The notes below the pieces were generated by a model, which searched no databases, was not told the origin of the DNA, and saw only the letters and a list, made by a program, of their open reading frames with translations. Shown here one piece after another: positions 21,963 through 32,396 of a stretch of 64,000 nucleotides of DNA; within the stretch, counting starts at the first letter, position 1, and the number at the start of each line of letters is the position of its first letter. The DNA comes from Xylogone sp. PMI_703 (taxonomy: Eukaryota > Ascomycota > Leotiomycetes), in the NCBI GenBank assembly GCA_021399445.1, contig JAJTUQ010000010.1, positions 682,001 to 746,000 on the forward strand, given 5' to 3'. The translations under genes and the position numbers were made by a program.

Positions 21963-24108
21963 AGTTCATTTAGCTAGTATAGCTTTCGGGACCTGACTAA
22001 GGGGGAACTATCTACTCTTCCTGATTGAAGTATGTATTTAATCTGCATAAGAATTATTTGCGGCTTATTGTCAATAAAGCTACATAATAGCTATCTACGC
22101 AAATTAGCAATTTTAGAATTCTTTCTTTGTCTTTATAAGATGATATCTCCAGTCTTAATGAGTGTATAATAGGTATGGAATTTGCTGTTAAACCTGTAGA
22201 CTAACTTGCTGTAGACATGAAGATAAGTTGCCTCAAGTGCTATTGTTATCACCATTATTTACTCCAGCTAATTATTAATCTCTTCCACTATTACTAACAA
22301 TCTTATATTTCTTCTACCATCAAAGCCAGGTTATTCAGTCATCATTATCCTCTTCATTTTCCGAGCCGTCTGTATGCAGACGAACCTTCATGACTCGCAA
22401 TAATGGAAGGAAGGGCTTCGATGCACGATGGATCTGGGAGCAAAAATTAGGTCAAAGGTTCACGTCATCTAAAGTTAACTTTGGTCACTTGACAACATTA
22501 AAATAACTATATTTTAAAACAACTTAGTATTTTAAAGTAATTCCTTGTTCTTGCTATTGATTAAATATAAGCACTATATTAAAGCTTGCAACATGGTTTC
22601 CTTTTAAACTTAAAAATGATGACATACGTGAAAAGCCTATCTTGATCATTTGGCCGGAAGGTTTTTACAATCCCAGTCTTCATATTAGATATATACAGAT
22701 TTTGATTATGAGGACTTTTCGCCGTAAAGAAATTACAGCGAACAAACGTCCCAGAACATCGAAGGGTCTGCTAATTTACGTAGTTTTGCTGTAAAGTCTC
22801 ATACTGCGTTCTCATTATATACTAGTTGTATTTCAACTCGTAGCGATTGTATAGTCCCTGAGCCGTTCGCAGTTTGATCATCTCAACCTTGTTTTCACTC
22901 CTTTCAATTATTGCTCCACGTGGGCGAGCAGATAGCACGTGCCAGCAATATCATATTCACAACTTGATACCTTTTCGCCCTCGAAAAATGTTGGCAAAAG
23001 TAAAAAGTGGTAATTCGAGTCGATATATTTCGGGTTAGGGAAGTTAGGGTTGATTGCGTAAGGTATGCCCAAAAGTAATACTGATGAGGTGAATGATGCT
23101 TGCCCGTCAAGTTTCGCCCAGAGATATGTTAGAATAAACCTAGGTAAAGAAACCGCTTAGCTGGTCGATGTTTCTGATAAAGACGTTTACATCCGAGCGT
23201 CGAGGTCCTATATTGAAGTTAACAATCAAAATAACATATGATAACATAGGAATCACTAACTTTCTATTTTATTATATTGTGGGGGTAACCCATCGCCATC
23301 TAGTTCTAACAAGCTTCATCAACCAGGATACACTTCCACCTAGTTCGAGGACTATCCTTGCAGGTACCGGAACAATGGCAGTGCTTCCTTTGTCTAAAGC
23401 AGCTTCAATATTCGTAGCAAGAGAAATATCTATAGAAATATTAGTTTTGCAAGCACGTAGAAAGATAAAAGGCCGAAAAAAATACTGGAACAACCGCCTA
23501 TTCTTTTTTTGAATCATCCGAGCCCCTTCTTTGGCGTGTCATATAGTAGCGAAGGACTTGTCTAGGAAGAGAGAACGATCACGTTTTGTAAATGGCTTCT
23601 TGTCCTGCTTTCATAAGGCTCCCATTACTCCAGGGAAGATGGTGCTGGCGAATGCTCTGTCCATAAAAACCTCTATCCGGTTCCGTGCTCTTTCTTCTCT
23701 TTGCGGTGATTTTCTCTTAGGGTGCTTCTTCAATACTTTCTTATGTTCCAAGGGAAAGTACTTCGGAAAGAAAGGAGGTTTTGTGAAAGCGAGGTGAGAT
23801 GATCTAATGAACTCACTAACCAACTGATCAATCAGCCAATGACGTAGGTCATATTATCGTTAGCTTAAGTTAAAAACAAGCCGAGCATTCACTTGAAGGC
23901 ACCAGAATTTCCTAGCGAATTGTTTACCTCAAGCACCAGTGGGCTGTCTGGTCCAAAGCACTCATATGGACTGTATATTCAATAACACATCGCTGTAGCG
24001 ATCTTACAAAGGTTTGTAAGTTAAATCGATTAAAACAAAACTACGAGCTGACTTTTGCTATTCTAGAGATGAAGAATCCCTATCGCAGATCGAGATAAAA
24101 CTTTATGA
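21963..24108. other. 2.1-kb gene-free convergent region
   Basis: AT-rich sequence between convergent genes. Open frames at 23168-23512 (+), 23272-23517 (-) and 23611-23823 (-) overlap each other and show no known domain. I looked for a transposase remnant and did not find a recognisable one. Confidence 0.5.
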
Positions 24109-25476
24109 TTATGCAGCGGCGGCTTTCTCAAGCTTCACTCCTAGCTCAGTCTCCAAGACAGTCTGGACTCGGTTCAACACATCTCGGGCTGCAACATCAT
24201 CATAGTAGGCTTCATTATAGTTAACCGATAAGTTCAGCTGACCCTTGAATGTCCATGGATACAACAACATCTGTCTCGTCATCATCGTCACTCCAAACCG
24301 GAAATTTTCCACATGTATAGCGTTACCGTAGTCACCACCTAGATATTGTTCTACTACGCCAAGGCTGCTGAGGAACACACCGCTCGGTGGAGCTGGTGGC
24401 GGGCCTTTACGATCCAAGATCGCTGCGGCGTGGTGTTTATACAACAGCCTCAATGATTTCATATGCTCATCAGTATGCCAGTTATTGTAATCGTCCATAA
24501 GTGCAGCAGTTCTCTTCGAGAAGGTACTGTTTCTTAGTACCGTCGGAGCTATGCTGGATACATATGTTTGGCAAGCGTGAGCCTGAGTCCTGTACGGCAA
24601 TTGTAGATACTGCCGCAAGTTGACAGACATGACTGTCGAATAATCCTTCTTATCCTCCAAAGAAAGTCCAAACACTGTTTCGGCGAGAGCCGCGTGAATT
24701 GCAGCAGTAACGCTGATATTATGGGCTTTGCATGCTGTAACGAAGGCACTGGTACTCTCTTTAGAAAATACTACCGCTGACCGCGTAGATACGGTTGGCA
24801 TCGTCGTTAGATCGCCTTTGTATGGCAGGCCGCAGTTATTCAAAGTGCTCTTGTGAAACGTTTCGATAGTGCTCCGTGCAAGTTCCTCCATGGCTGGACT
24901 TGTTGGTTCTGGTGGTCCTACGGCATCTTCCATGCTCGGTGAGAGATTCTGAATTTCTGATGTCCATGGAATTGCCTCCAACTTAGGCGGCTGGGCTAAG
25001 ATGCTGAAGAAACGGTCCAGTAGCATTAAGGTTCCAATAGCATCAATACGCCAGTGTGAGCTTAAGAAGAGAATCTCTGAGGAGGCAGCCAAGTAGTAAA
25101 GGCTCGGTAGATCTCTAGGAGTATAACTGGCAATGATCTCGTCCGCAAACCGTGTAGATTCTACAAAGAAAGTCTGACTTGCCCAGTCCTCCACTTTGTT
25201 GGCATCAGGAAGCACGTAGAAGGTGGTGAAGCCCTCTGGAACTACACTCAGACCAGGATACTCAAATCTCAAGGCCTTCCAAGCCTGGCGCAATGTATCC
25301 ACTATAGAGGAAGCCCCAGTAAAGGATGGCCCAAAGCGCAAAGCACATAGGCAATAGAGACACCAATGTTCTTTTCCGAGTTTGTTGAAAGCTAGAGCCA
25401 TAGCACGATAAACCTTTTCTTCGCCATCACATTCTCTCTTAAAGGTACCAGGAGAAACCTCCGTGTAAGAAGACAT
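24109..25476 (-). CDS. Acyltransferase, BAHD/condensation-domain fold (copy 2)
   Basis: 455 aa, single exon, paralogue of 2130-3485 with matching blocks throughout (SYTEVSPGTFKR, KLGKEHW, QAWKALRFEYPG, YVLPDANKVEDWASQTFFVES, LYYLAASSE, PWTSEIQNLSPSMEDAVGPPEPTSP, NYNEAYYD). The catalytic motif reads HWRIDA: the His and Asp of HxxxDG are kept but the Gly is Ala, a substitution tolerated in some condensation-fold enzymes. No signal peptide. Two divergent copies in one block suggest two acylations at different positions or with different acyl donors. It is divergent from the MDR reductase gene. Closer family placement (Tri3-like) is from memory only. Confidence 0.87.
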   Translation of the reverse strand: MSSYTEVSPGTFKRECDGEEKVYRAMALAFNKLGKEHWCLYCLCALRFGPSFTGASSIVDTLRQAWKALRFEYPGLSVVPEGFTTFYVLPDANKVEDWASQTFFVESTRFADEIIASYTPRDLPSLYYLAASSEILFLSSHWRIDAIGTLMLLDRFFSILAQPPKLEAIPWTSEIQNLSPSMEDAVGPPEPTSPAMEELARSTIETFHKSTLNNCGLPYKGDLTTMPTVSTRSAVVFSKESTSAFVTACKAHNISVTAAIHAALAETVFGLSLEDKKDYSTVMSVNLRQYLQLPYRTQAHACQTYVSSIAPTVLRNSTFSKRTAALMDDYNNWHTDEHMKSLRLLYKHHAAAILDRKGPPPAPPSGVFLSSLGVVEQYLGGDYGNAIHVENFRFGVTMMTRQMLLYPWTFKGQLNLSVNYNEAYYDDVAARDVLNRVQTVLETELGVKLEKAAAA

Positions 25477-26129
25477 TTCAAAATTTCGAGGGATGTTCGT
25501 AATGTTGATAAAGCCGTGAAATTTATGGACTTAGAAAAAACGGCTGTGAGGGTCATGTAAATGAGAAAGTATCAAAACTGAAGTGGACACGACAGATAAT
25601 CTAAGTACAATCCAGCGAGCTCACTCTCAGGGTACGTTCTCGCCTCGATCTTTTCGGCATCCAGTCGTTATTCGTTTTGGTTTTAAGTTGTAGACGTACA
25701 AACCACAAGTGTATTTGCTCGAAAACTACAAGGGTATGGAGTTACTCCGCAACAATGCAGTACAGCTTCCGAGAATATTTCTGCCTCATATGGATAAAAA
25801 TAGATATTATTACCTATATTAGCTAAGGTTTGTAGAAAGGAACTACATTTTGACAGCGTCTTGTTAAACACTATGCTATACATATAAGTAACCAGAACAG
25901 GAATAAAGCTGGAGAGAGGATTGCTTGTGAGAGGCTAACAACGATAGTCTCAAATTCGGTAAAACTGTTGTAATTGACTCTTTCGCCGTATTATTCTCCG
26001 TATTCGACTCGGAGTTGGTCTTGATTCGCGTAACCGGATTTCGGCGTCCTAATTCCGGGCGTTATTCTTGGAATATCTGAAAGGCACTCCCACATGTGAC
26101 AATGATATAATTGCTAGTATATTTCTTAG
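25477..26129. promoter_or_regulatory. Divergent intergenic region, acyltransferase 2 / MDR reductase
   Basis: 653 bp shared promoter. ACTCGGAGT at 26007-26015 matches the block motif and lies about 115 bp before the first ATG of the reductase. CTCCGTA lies just before it at 25996-26002. Confidence 0.5.
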
Positions 26130-27293
26130 ATGTTAGCAATTAATCACCTTAACAGAGCAAATTATTCATTCTTACGGCTGGTAGGATATAACAGCCTGCA
26201 ATCCAAACCAATTCGGCCCAATCGAATCTCTAACTTTCGAAGTATCTCTTCCTTCTCAAGTAAAATCACAATGCCCTCCAACTCGGCAGCTGTGCTCGCC
26301 GAAGCAAAAGGCTACCCACTTCAAGTCAAGGAGGCAGCTTATACTTCACCCGGTGAGAATGAAATTCTTGTCAAAAATGGCGCCGTTGCAATCAACCCTA
26401 TGGATTGGTTGATTCAGGTCATGGGTCCAGCTTTGTTCCCATGGCTACAATATCCATTCACTGGTGGTTCGGATTTAGCGGGGGAGGTGGTCGAGGTTGG
26501 CAGTGGAGTGACTCGTTTCAAGGTCGGTGATCGAGTTATTGGGCACGCCTTGGGATTCAGCAGCAGGAACCCCCGCGAGGCCGCCTTTCAAAATTATACC
26601 GTCTTACAAGCCAAGATGGCATCGCCAATTCCCAGTGATCTGTCATATGAGAGCGCAACTGTGATCCCCTTGGCCCTCTCCACAGCAGCTTGCGGCCTGT
26701 TCCAGAAGGACTTTTTGGCACTTGACTACCCATCTTTGTCTCCAAAGCCAAATGGGGAGATATTGCTGATCTGGGCAGGTTCTTCTAGCGTAGGTGGTGC
26801 TGCCATTCAACTTGCAACCGCAGCTGGGTACGAGGTCATCACTACATGCTCTCCAAAGAACTTCGACTACGTCAAGAAGCTAGGTGCCAGCCAAGCCTTT
26901 GACTATCACGATACAAATATTACCAATGATTTATTGGATGCATTTAAAGGGAAAAAGAGCGCTGGTGCCGTGGCCATCTTGCCAGGCTCACTTGAAGTGT
27001 GCTTCGAAGTTGTGGCTAAGTCTGAGGGGAAGAAGTTTGTAGCTGCGGCCTTACCTTTACCAGCCGAACTTCCCAGTGGAGTACAAGCCAAATTCATCTT
27101 TAGTGGTTCTATAAAAGACACTGAAGTTGGAAGCGTCATCTACGAGCAGTATCTGCCAAAGGCACTTGTAGAGAAAAAGTTTATAGCTGCTCCGGAGCCA
27201 GAGGTAGTTGGCAAAGGGCTTGAGTCCCTCCAAGCTGGATATGATGCCCTTAGGAAAGGTGTTTCTGCCAAGAAAGTGGTCGTGTCTCTCTAA
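26130..27293 (+). CDS. Zinc-less medium-chain dehydrogenase/reductase (quinone/enoyl reductase type)
   Basis: NADPH-dependent MDR oxidoreductase, single exon, 387 aa from 26130 or 340 aa from the internal ATG at 26271 (MPSNSAAVLAEA). The longer form adds a 47-residue basic, Ser/Arg-rich leader that could be a mitochondrial presequence; the internal start gives the usual family length, so both may be used. Motifs: NPMDWLIQ, GSDLAGEVVEVGSGVTRFKVGDRVIG (GroES-like part), and WAGSSSVGGAAIQLATAAGYEVITTCS (Rossmann loop). The structural and catalytic zinc cysteines are absent. Homologues of this ToxD/trans-enoyl-reductase type occur in polyketide clusters, acting on C=C bonds, but no PKS is seen here. 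Confidence 0.93.
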   Translation: MLAINHLNRANYSFLRLVGYNSLQSKPIRPNRISNFRSISSFSSKITMPSNSAAVLAEAKGYPLQVKEAAYTSPGENEILVKNGAVAINPMDWLIQVMGPALFPWLQYPFTGGSDLAGEVVEVGSGVTRFKVGDRVIGHALGFSSRNPREAAFQNYTVLQAKMASPIPSDLSYESATVIPLALSTAACGLFQKDFLALDYPSLSPKPNGEILLIWAGSSSVGGAAIQLATAAGYEVITTCSPKNFDYVKKLGASQAFDYHDTNITNDLLDAFKGKKSAGAVAILPGSLEVCFEVVAKSEGKKFVAAALPLPAELPSGVQAKFIFSGSIKDTEVGSVIYEQYLPKALVEKKFIAAPEPEVVGKGLESLQAGYDALRKGVSAKKVVVSL

Positions 27294-28075
27294 TATATCT
27301 AGATCTACAATGTAGTTGATATCCACTGAAGCTAGTAACGTTCAAATTAGCTATAGCACATGCAATCCCATTTTAAACTAGTGAAAGATTTCGTGTTACT
27401 TATATATTGGTACGTAATTCATATTTACCAGGTCAGAACCTGAGTTTAGTCAGACTTTTGGTACATGTGTGAATAACACCCGGCTGTTCGTAGGTCTTAG
27501 TAATAGATGATTTATCCTAGAGCGGGTAATGATGCTATATCAGTTGTAGCGGCATGCTCAATTGAAAGGGAAACCTCCTCATATTATGTTCAGCATCTTT
27601 TAGGTTATAAGTGCTTTCGCATAGACTAAGATCCAATAGTTTAAAAGTTGCTTGAGACGCCATATCTATATTCCGCCCCATACGCCAATATGATATATTG
27701 GCTAGAATATATATTTAATAAGAAATAGCGTTATATCCTTTTTATTATGCCATCCTATTTTGGCGGAGATCGGTATATAAAGTTGGTAGGAGCTGACTTA
27801 CAATTGATATTGAAAAATGGAAGTATAAATTTCAAAGCAATTTCGAATTGAGAAGTATAGGTTCATGATGCTATCCATCGCTTTTAGGATAAATGGGTTT
27901 GCGGCTATGCATTCACGCTTCTATTGCGAACTTTGGTTCGCTGTCATAGGGACTAGACAGACAAAAGCTTGTTCATAACGAGAACAATATCGTTGACTAA
28001 CATATCGTCATACAGATCGTATACCCATTTCAATTGAGTAACAAATACAAGCATATTAAACTTATTTATAATAGG
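27294..28075. other. Convergent 3' intergenic region
   Basis: 782 bp, AT-rich, no gene recognised. It marks a natural right border of the left block. Confidence 0.5.
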
Positions 28076-30132
28076 TTATGACCACCCAAAAAAGTTTTCC
28101 ATCCACATCTCGCCACCGAAATCAAATGTATCGGTCATAGTCTCACCTGGGTTAGCCGCACCGGCTCCATAGACGTCCGCTGGCATTGTCTCAACAATGA
28201 CCCAAGCCTTGAAAGTCCTCGTCATCCTCACAACTTGTGCAAAAATGTCATCACCTGACCGTTCACCTGCCTCATGACTCGTCTGTTCTAACTTTTCGGC
28301 GACCCGGTCTAACGTTGATATCAGATCTAAAGTGCATCGGACAACCTGAAGATCCCAAGCAGGGTCAACGTATGTAGAGAGTTTATATAGAACCATAACG
28401 CTCCGTAACAACTGTGACCAGAAGATGTATGAGAACCCCACACAATCTGAAGGAGAAAATGAGAAGAAAACGTCCAGCCACGATTTGATAGCATTCAAAG
28501 ACTGCCAAAGGTATTCTAAACGTTCAAATCCCTGTGTGCTGATGTTGTTAGTTGTTGGATCGTTATTAGTCAGGTCTGCCATTTCGTAGATGCTTAATTC
28601 TATATAATGAGCAGTTGCTATTATGATACCTATTAAGTAATGAGCCATATAATATAAAATTGGTGGGTACACATTTGGCTCCAATAAAGGGGCTTGGATG
28701 TACCAGATTTACTTGCCTTGCTGTTGAACTTCTGGAGGAAATGATGCCTTTAATTCTTGTAATTGGACTTGAAGTGCTTTAAGGTATAAGAAGGTTGGCA
28801 GTGGTGTTGATGCAAGCATTTGAGTAGAATCAACTTCTTGTTGTTCTCGGACTCGAAAAGCTTTTTGTGCAAGTAACTGAAGGCGAACCTGAGCAGCAAA
28901 TATTTCGTCGTTTGAGCACTCCTTGCCGGTACTGATAGCCTGAAGATACTCCTCCATCTGAGGTATCCATCGAGGGGGCTCCACATGTGAAAAGTGAGTT
29001 GAAATTCTAACAATCAACATTAGTTATATCATCCTTGTTATCCACCATGAGGACAAGGAAACGCACACAGAGTGCAAGACGAAACAACCGAGAACTACGC
29101 GTTTCCATTCAAGAGAGCTGTCGTTCACCTCAGCCGGATGTTTAGTGGACGGATGTGACATGATAGATGCGAACACCTGCTTCTCCCGTGGCATTGGCTT
29201 ACGCAGGCGAAGATCACGCAAAAGCGATATAGCCATCTGTATAAGGCGAGAAAAGCTTTGCCCTTTGTTGAGAAATTGGTCATTACCCCATGTGATGTAG
29301 GTTAGTAAGCCCAAAAGCAGATCAAGGCTAGATTGATTCTCAACTATTACGACTTCAGCTAAGATACGTCTCAGCTCCCTCCCCCGCTCCAGTTTCTGCT
29401 CTGTTGAGGGTGTGACTACCGTGTTGATTGCTTTGTATAAGAAAGGGCGCTCCAATTGTAACTGTTGAGCTGTCAGGTGAGTAGGGATATGAATAAAGGC
29501 AAAGTACGGCAGCATCTTAGACCGAAAGACACTGAGGTATTCCTCGGCCTCTCGGGGTGAAAGTTCGCAAGGCAGAGAAGGAACATTGTTCGAACTGCTC
29601 ATATCAGATGGCGAACGTGTCAATGAGGTTGGCGACATGTTTGCCATGATTGGCACAGGGTGGTCATCTGAGTCTGTCATAGTAGGATGTATTGGTACGG
29701 TACCAGTTGATGAAACTGGCGTTGGAATCAAGAGCCCGGCACTATCTTGTTGGCTTGTGTCACTATTCGCATCCAAACTCTCATTTTCAAGAGCCTTGCG
29801 CAATGCATCGGATGAGCCCGAGGACTGGACGACAGACTGCAACAAAGATACAAGGCTATCAACCTTACTCTCAAGTTGCGCAATTTTAGCCGCCGACGTT
29901 TGGTTTTTCTGCGCATTACTCCGGCGAATAGACTCTGATGGATGGCAATGCTTTTTAAAGCGATAGCATCTAAATCGTTAGCCATGTACGATACTTGAAT
30001 ATATCATAGCCATTCAGACTATGCTCACCTCTCACAGCCGTCTCCATCGACTCGAGCAACACATTTTGTTTTGGCCTTAAAACACTGCATACATGCCTGA
30101 CCATAGGCAGTGGTGTGGCCTCTTCTGTCCAT
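28076..30132 (-). CDS. Zn2Cys6 transcription factor
   Basis: Starts at 30132 with [12 protein letters not shown]. The zinc cluster [11 protein letters not shown]...C..CYRFKKHC is split by an intron after CER. A basic linker and coiled segment ([21 protein letters not shown]) precede a Ser/Thr-rich region and a regulatory domain with [28 protein letters not shown], typical of a sub-group of fungal activators. A GT-AG intron removes about 29030-29065. The last intron needs a GC donor (28630-28716, GCAAGT...ATAG) to join EVQQ to [18 protein letters not shown] in frame; no GT donor gives a sensible join. It is the first gene beyond the left block and could control either side. Confidence 0.85.
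28630..28716 (-). other. Probable GC-AG intron
   Basis: 87 nt, donor GCAAGT, acceptor ATAG, phase 1. It restores the helix [11 protein letters not shown] common in this regulator family. Confidence 0.5.
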
Positions 30133-31404
30133 AATGGAACGGAGTTGGCGGAGACAGATTAAAAGCAATTACTCGTTCACAACGGGAGCGGCGATAACAT
30201 GCCTCTTGTAGCACATCTCACAACACTCCATCTTCTCCAAAACTGGGTTTGTAAAGAGAGGGCGGCTGCGACAGAGGAGCTAGACAGGTGCATGAACGGA
30301 GTTGGGATCCCGAAGTCCGATCCAGAAAGTCTAGCCAATAATGCAGCGCGTGAATAAGACTTATGCAAGACAGAGCGACCTATCCCAACATCCTGAGGCA
30401 ATGCATTTTAAAAATAGCAGTAATTCACCGGTAGTCCGCTCAGCTATTCGTTAAGCTTTCCGGTCGCCGAGCTGCGTGGGCTGTGGTTGAAATACGCCTT
30501 GTAGGCTTTAGTATTCCCTTCGTGTCAGAGACTACCAAACGTAATTCCCAGCGCGTGCGCCTGTATTGAGGAGACTTCACTAACATTGTCACTGCGGAGT
30601 AGAATTCCGTCCCGCTGAGAGTAGATGCACTTTATGCAGAGTTGCCATTATGCAAATTATGCGAAATAGGTGCATGCTATCCAATCAGAGCAGCTGCTCG
30701 GCTCGCCAACCGAAATTAAGCTGACGGGGTTCACTTATTCGCATAATCTACATAATTATAACATCTTTTGCATGACTGTATACATTTTCACTGAGAGAAA
30801 GGATAACTATTCATTAACTTAACTAAAAAAGGATTACCATATACTAAAACTTACTATAGAACAAATCATATCTTGGAAAATAAAATTGGGTTTCAAATAA
30901 ATAGTCTATTTAAAATTGTGGATTATTATGAAATATAAAAAACGAGAATATAATTAAAAATGGAAAAAAATAATAAAAAATATAGCATGAATAACCATCC
31001 CCCTTGCACGAAACTGTTTAATTGAATGTGATTCGTTTTGGTTCGGGATTGGATGGGCGCATATGCGAAGAATGAAAGGTCCAAGGTTGCTGAAGTGCCC
31101 GTGACTGAGTGGCAAAACGACAGTTTCCCATTTGTCTGTGGAGTTATGATGAGCAACGCTTTTAAATGGTAGGAGGCGAAACCGCTCGTAAGGCTGACGC
31201 AGGGGGGCTCTCAAGTTCCGGCGACCTCAGATGGCACTTAACCTTCAGTAACCCGTTAGACTCAAACAAGCCAAAGTATCTTGTACCGGTGATGTACAGT
31301 AAGAATTGACATGGTCGAGACACCTCAAATCGATCTATATTCTATTGGTATTCTTTCTGAAAACGTACAGCTAGCCACCGAAACCACTTCACTCTCAGAT
31401 GTAT
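30133..31404. other. Intergenic, promoter of Zn2Cys6 gene and 3' region of carbonic anhydrase
   Basis: 1.27 kb without a gene. A strongly AT-rich stretch spans about 30750-31000. CGGAGTAGAATTCCG-like half-sites occur near 30600. Confidence 0.4.
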
Positions 31405-32396
31405 CTAATGTTGATGTGCGCCCAGCCCCACACTGAATAACGTTTTGGTCCCGCTGTTATTCAACAAGTTAGGAGAGCCAATTTCGCCCTGAGGATATCG
31501 AGCATTGAACCCTATTACACCCTTTGCCAACTCGTAGGTAGCTGCGTCAATCACCAATGCTTTAGAACTTATTATCCAGTCGACACCTTCTGTGCATGGT
31601 GGAGTTGTGAGCGAACCCACATATCTATTCGTAGATAGGTCTTGTTAGCATAGATGTTGATTTGAATAACTTGACGTAAGAAATGGACTTCAGAATATGT
31701 GACGTACCTGAATACGGAGTTAGATTCCAAATGAGTAATCAATGTTGCAAAAGAAAGCCCCGGTGTTATAGTGACGTTTCCCGGAGAAGGGATATCTCCG
31801 GCATTGGACAGGACAGTGCCAAATAGGGGATCATTGGTAGTACCAGCGGAGATAGGAAAGCTCACGACTGCTACGGATTTGTCTATATATCATACATAAG
31901 TTAGCTCTGTAATTGTAACATAATCGTTGGTATTAATACCTTCAGCCTCAAATACGAAATGTGATTCCATATCAAAATGTGTTCCGTCAACTAGATGCTC
32001 ACTGGGACTGTGGAAGTGGAATTGTTTCAGTGTGTATGACCGTACTGCGGTCTGGAGAGTTCCATTGATAGGCACCTCAATCGTAGTCCCGAGATTCTCC
32101 AATTCGGCCTCTGGTACATCTGCAATTGCAAACTTGTATGCGGCACCTGAGTCCACTGTGATGCTGCCAGTGACAAGGTTGATTGGTGACTGATTAGTTC
32201 CGGTATTGCATGCTCCATTCGCAGATACATTGAGGTCGGCCCATTTCAGTGGGCCTTGAAGTCCGTCGTACCCGAATTTAGGGGGAGGAATGGCGGCACC
32301 TTCCTCGCGACGGTGGAGATAGGTACCGTATCCGCATGAAGCGTAAACATTTGTTATAGGGAGGGAAATAAATGGTATGAACACAGAATATTTCAT
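31405..32396 (-). CDS. Alpha-carbonic anhydrase, secreted
   Basis: Zinc enzyme interconverting CO2 and bicarbonate. N-terminal signal peptide (MKYSVFIPFISLPITNVYA). The alpha-CA core follows: GYDGLQGPLKWADL, NQSPINL, the zinc histidines in QFHFHSPSEH and the third in the MESHFVF strand, then SLTTPPCTEGVDW, the family signature near the end. GT-AG introns lie at about 31874-31908 and 31634-31714; joins DKSVAVVSFP and FRYVGSLTTPPC are in frame. The catalytic set looks complete. Asn-x-Thr/Ser sites support extracellular location. It faces away from the carboxylesterase across a 2.6-kb gap. Confidence 0.93.

Noticed and set aside
22000..24100. Transposon relic in the gene-free region
   Set aside because: Overlapping small frames have no transposase or reverse-transcriptase motif, and I saw no long terminal inverted repeats.
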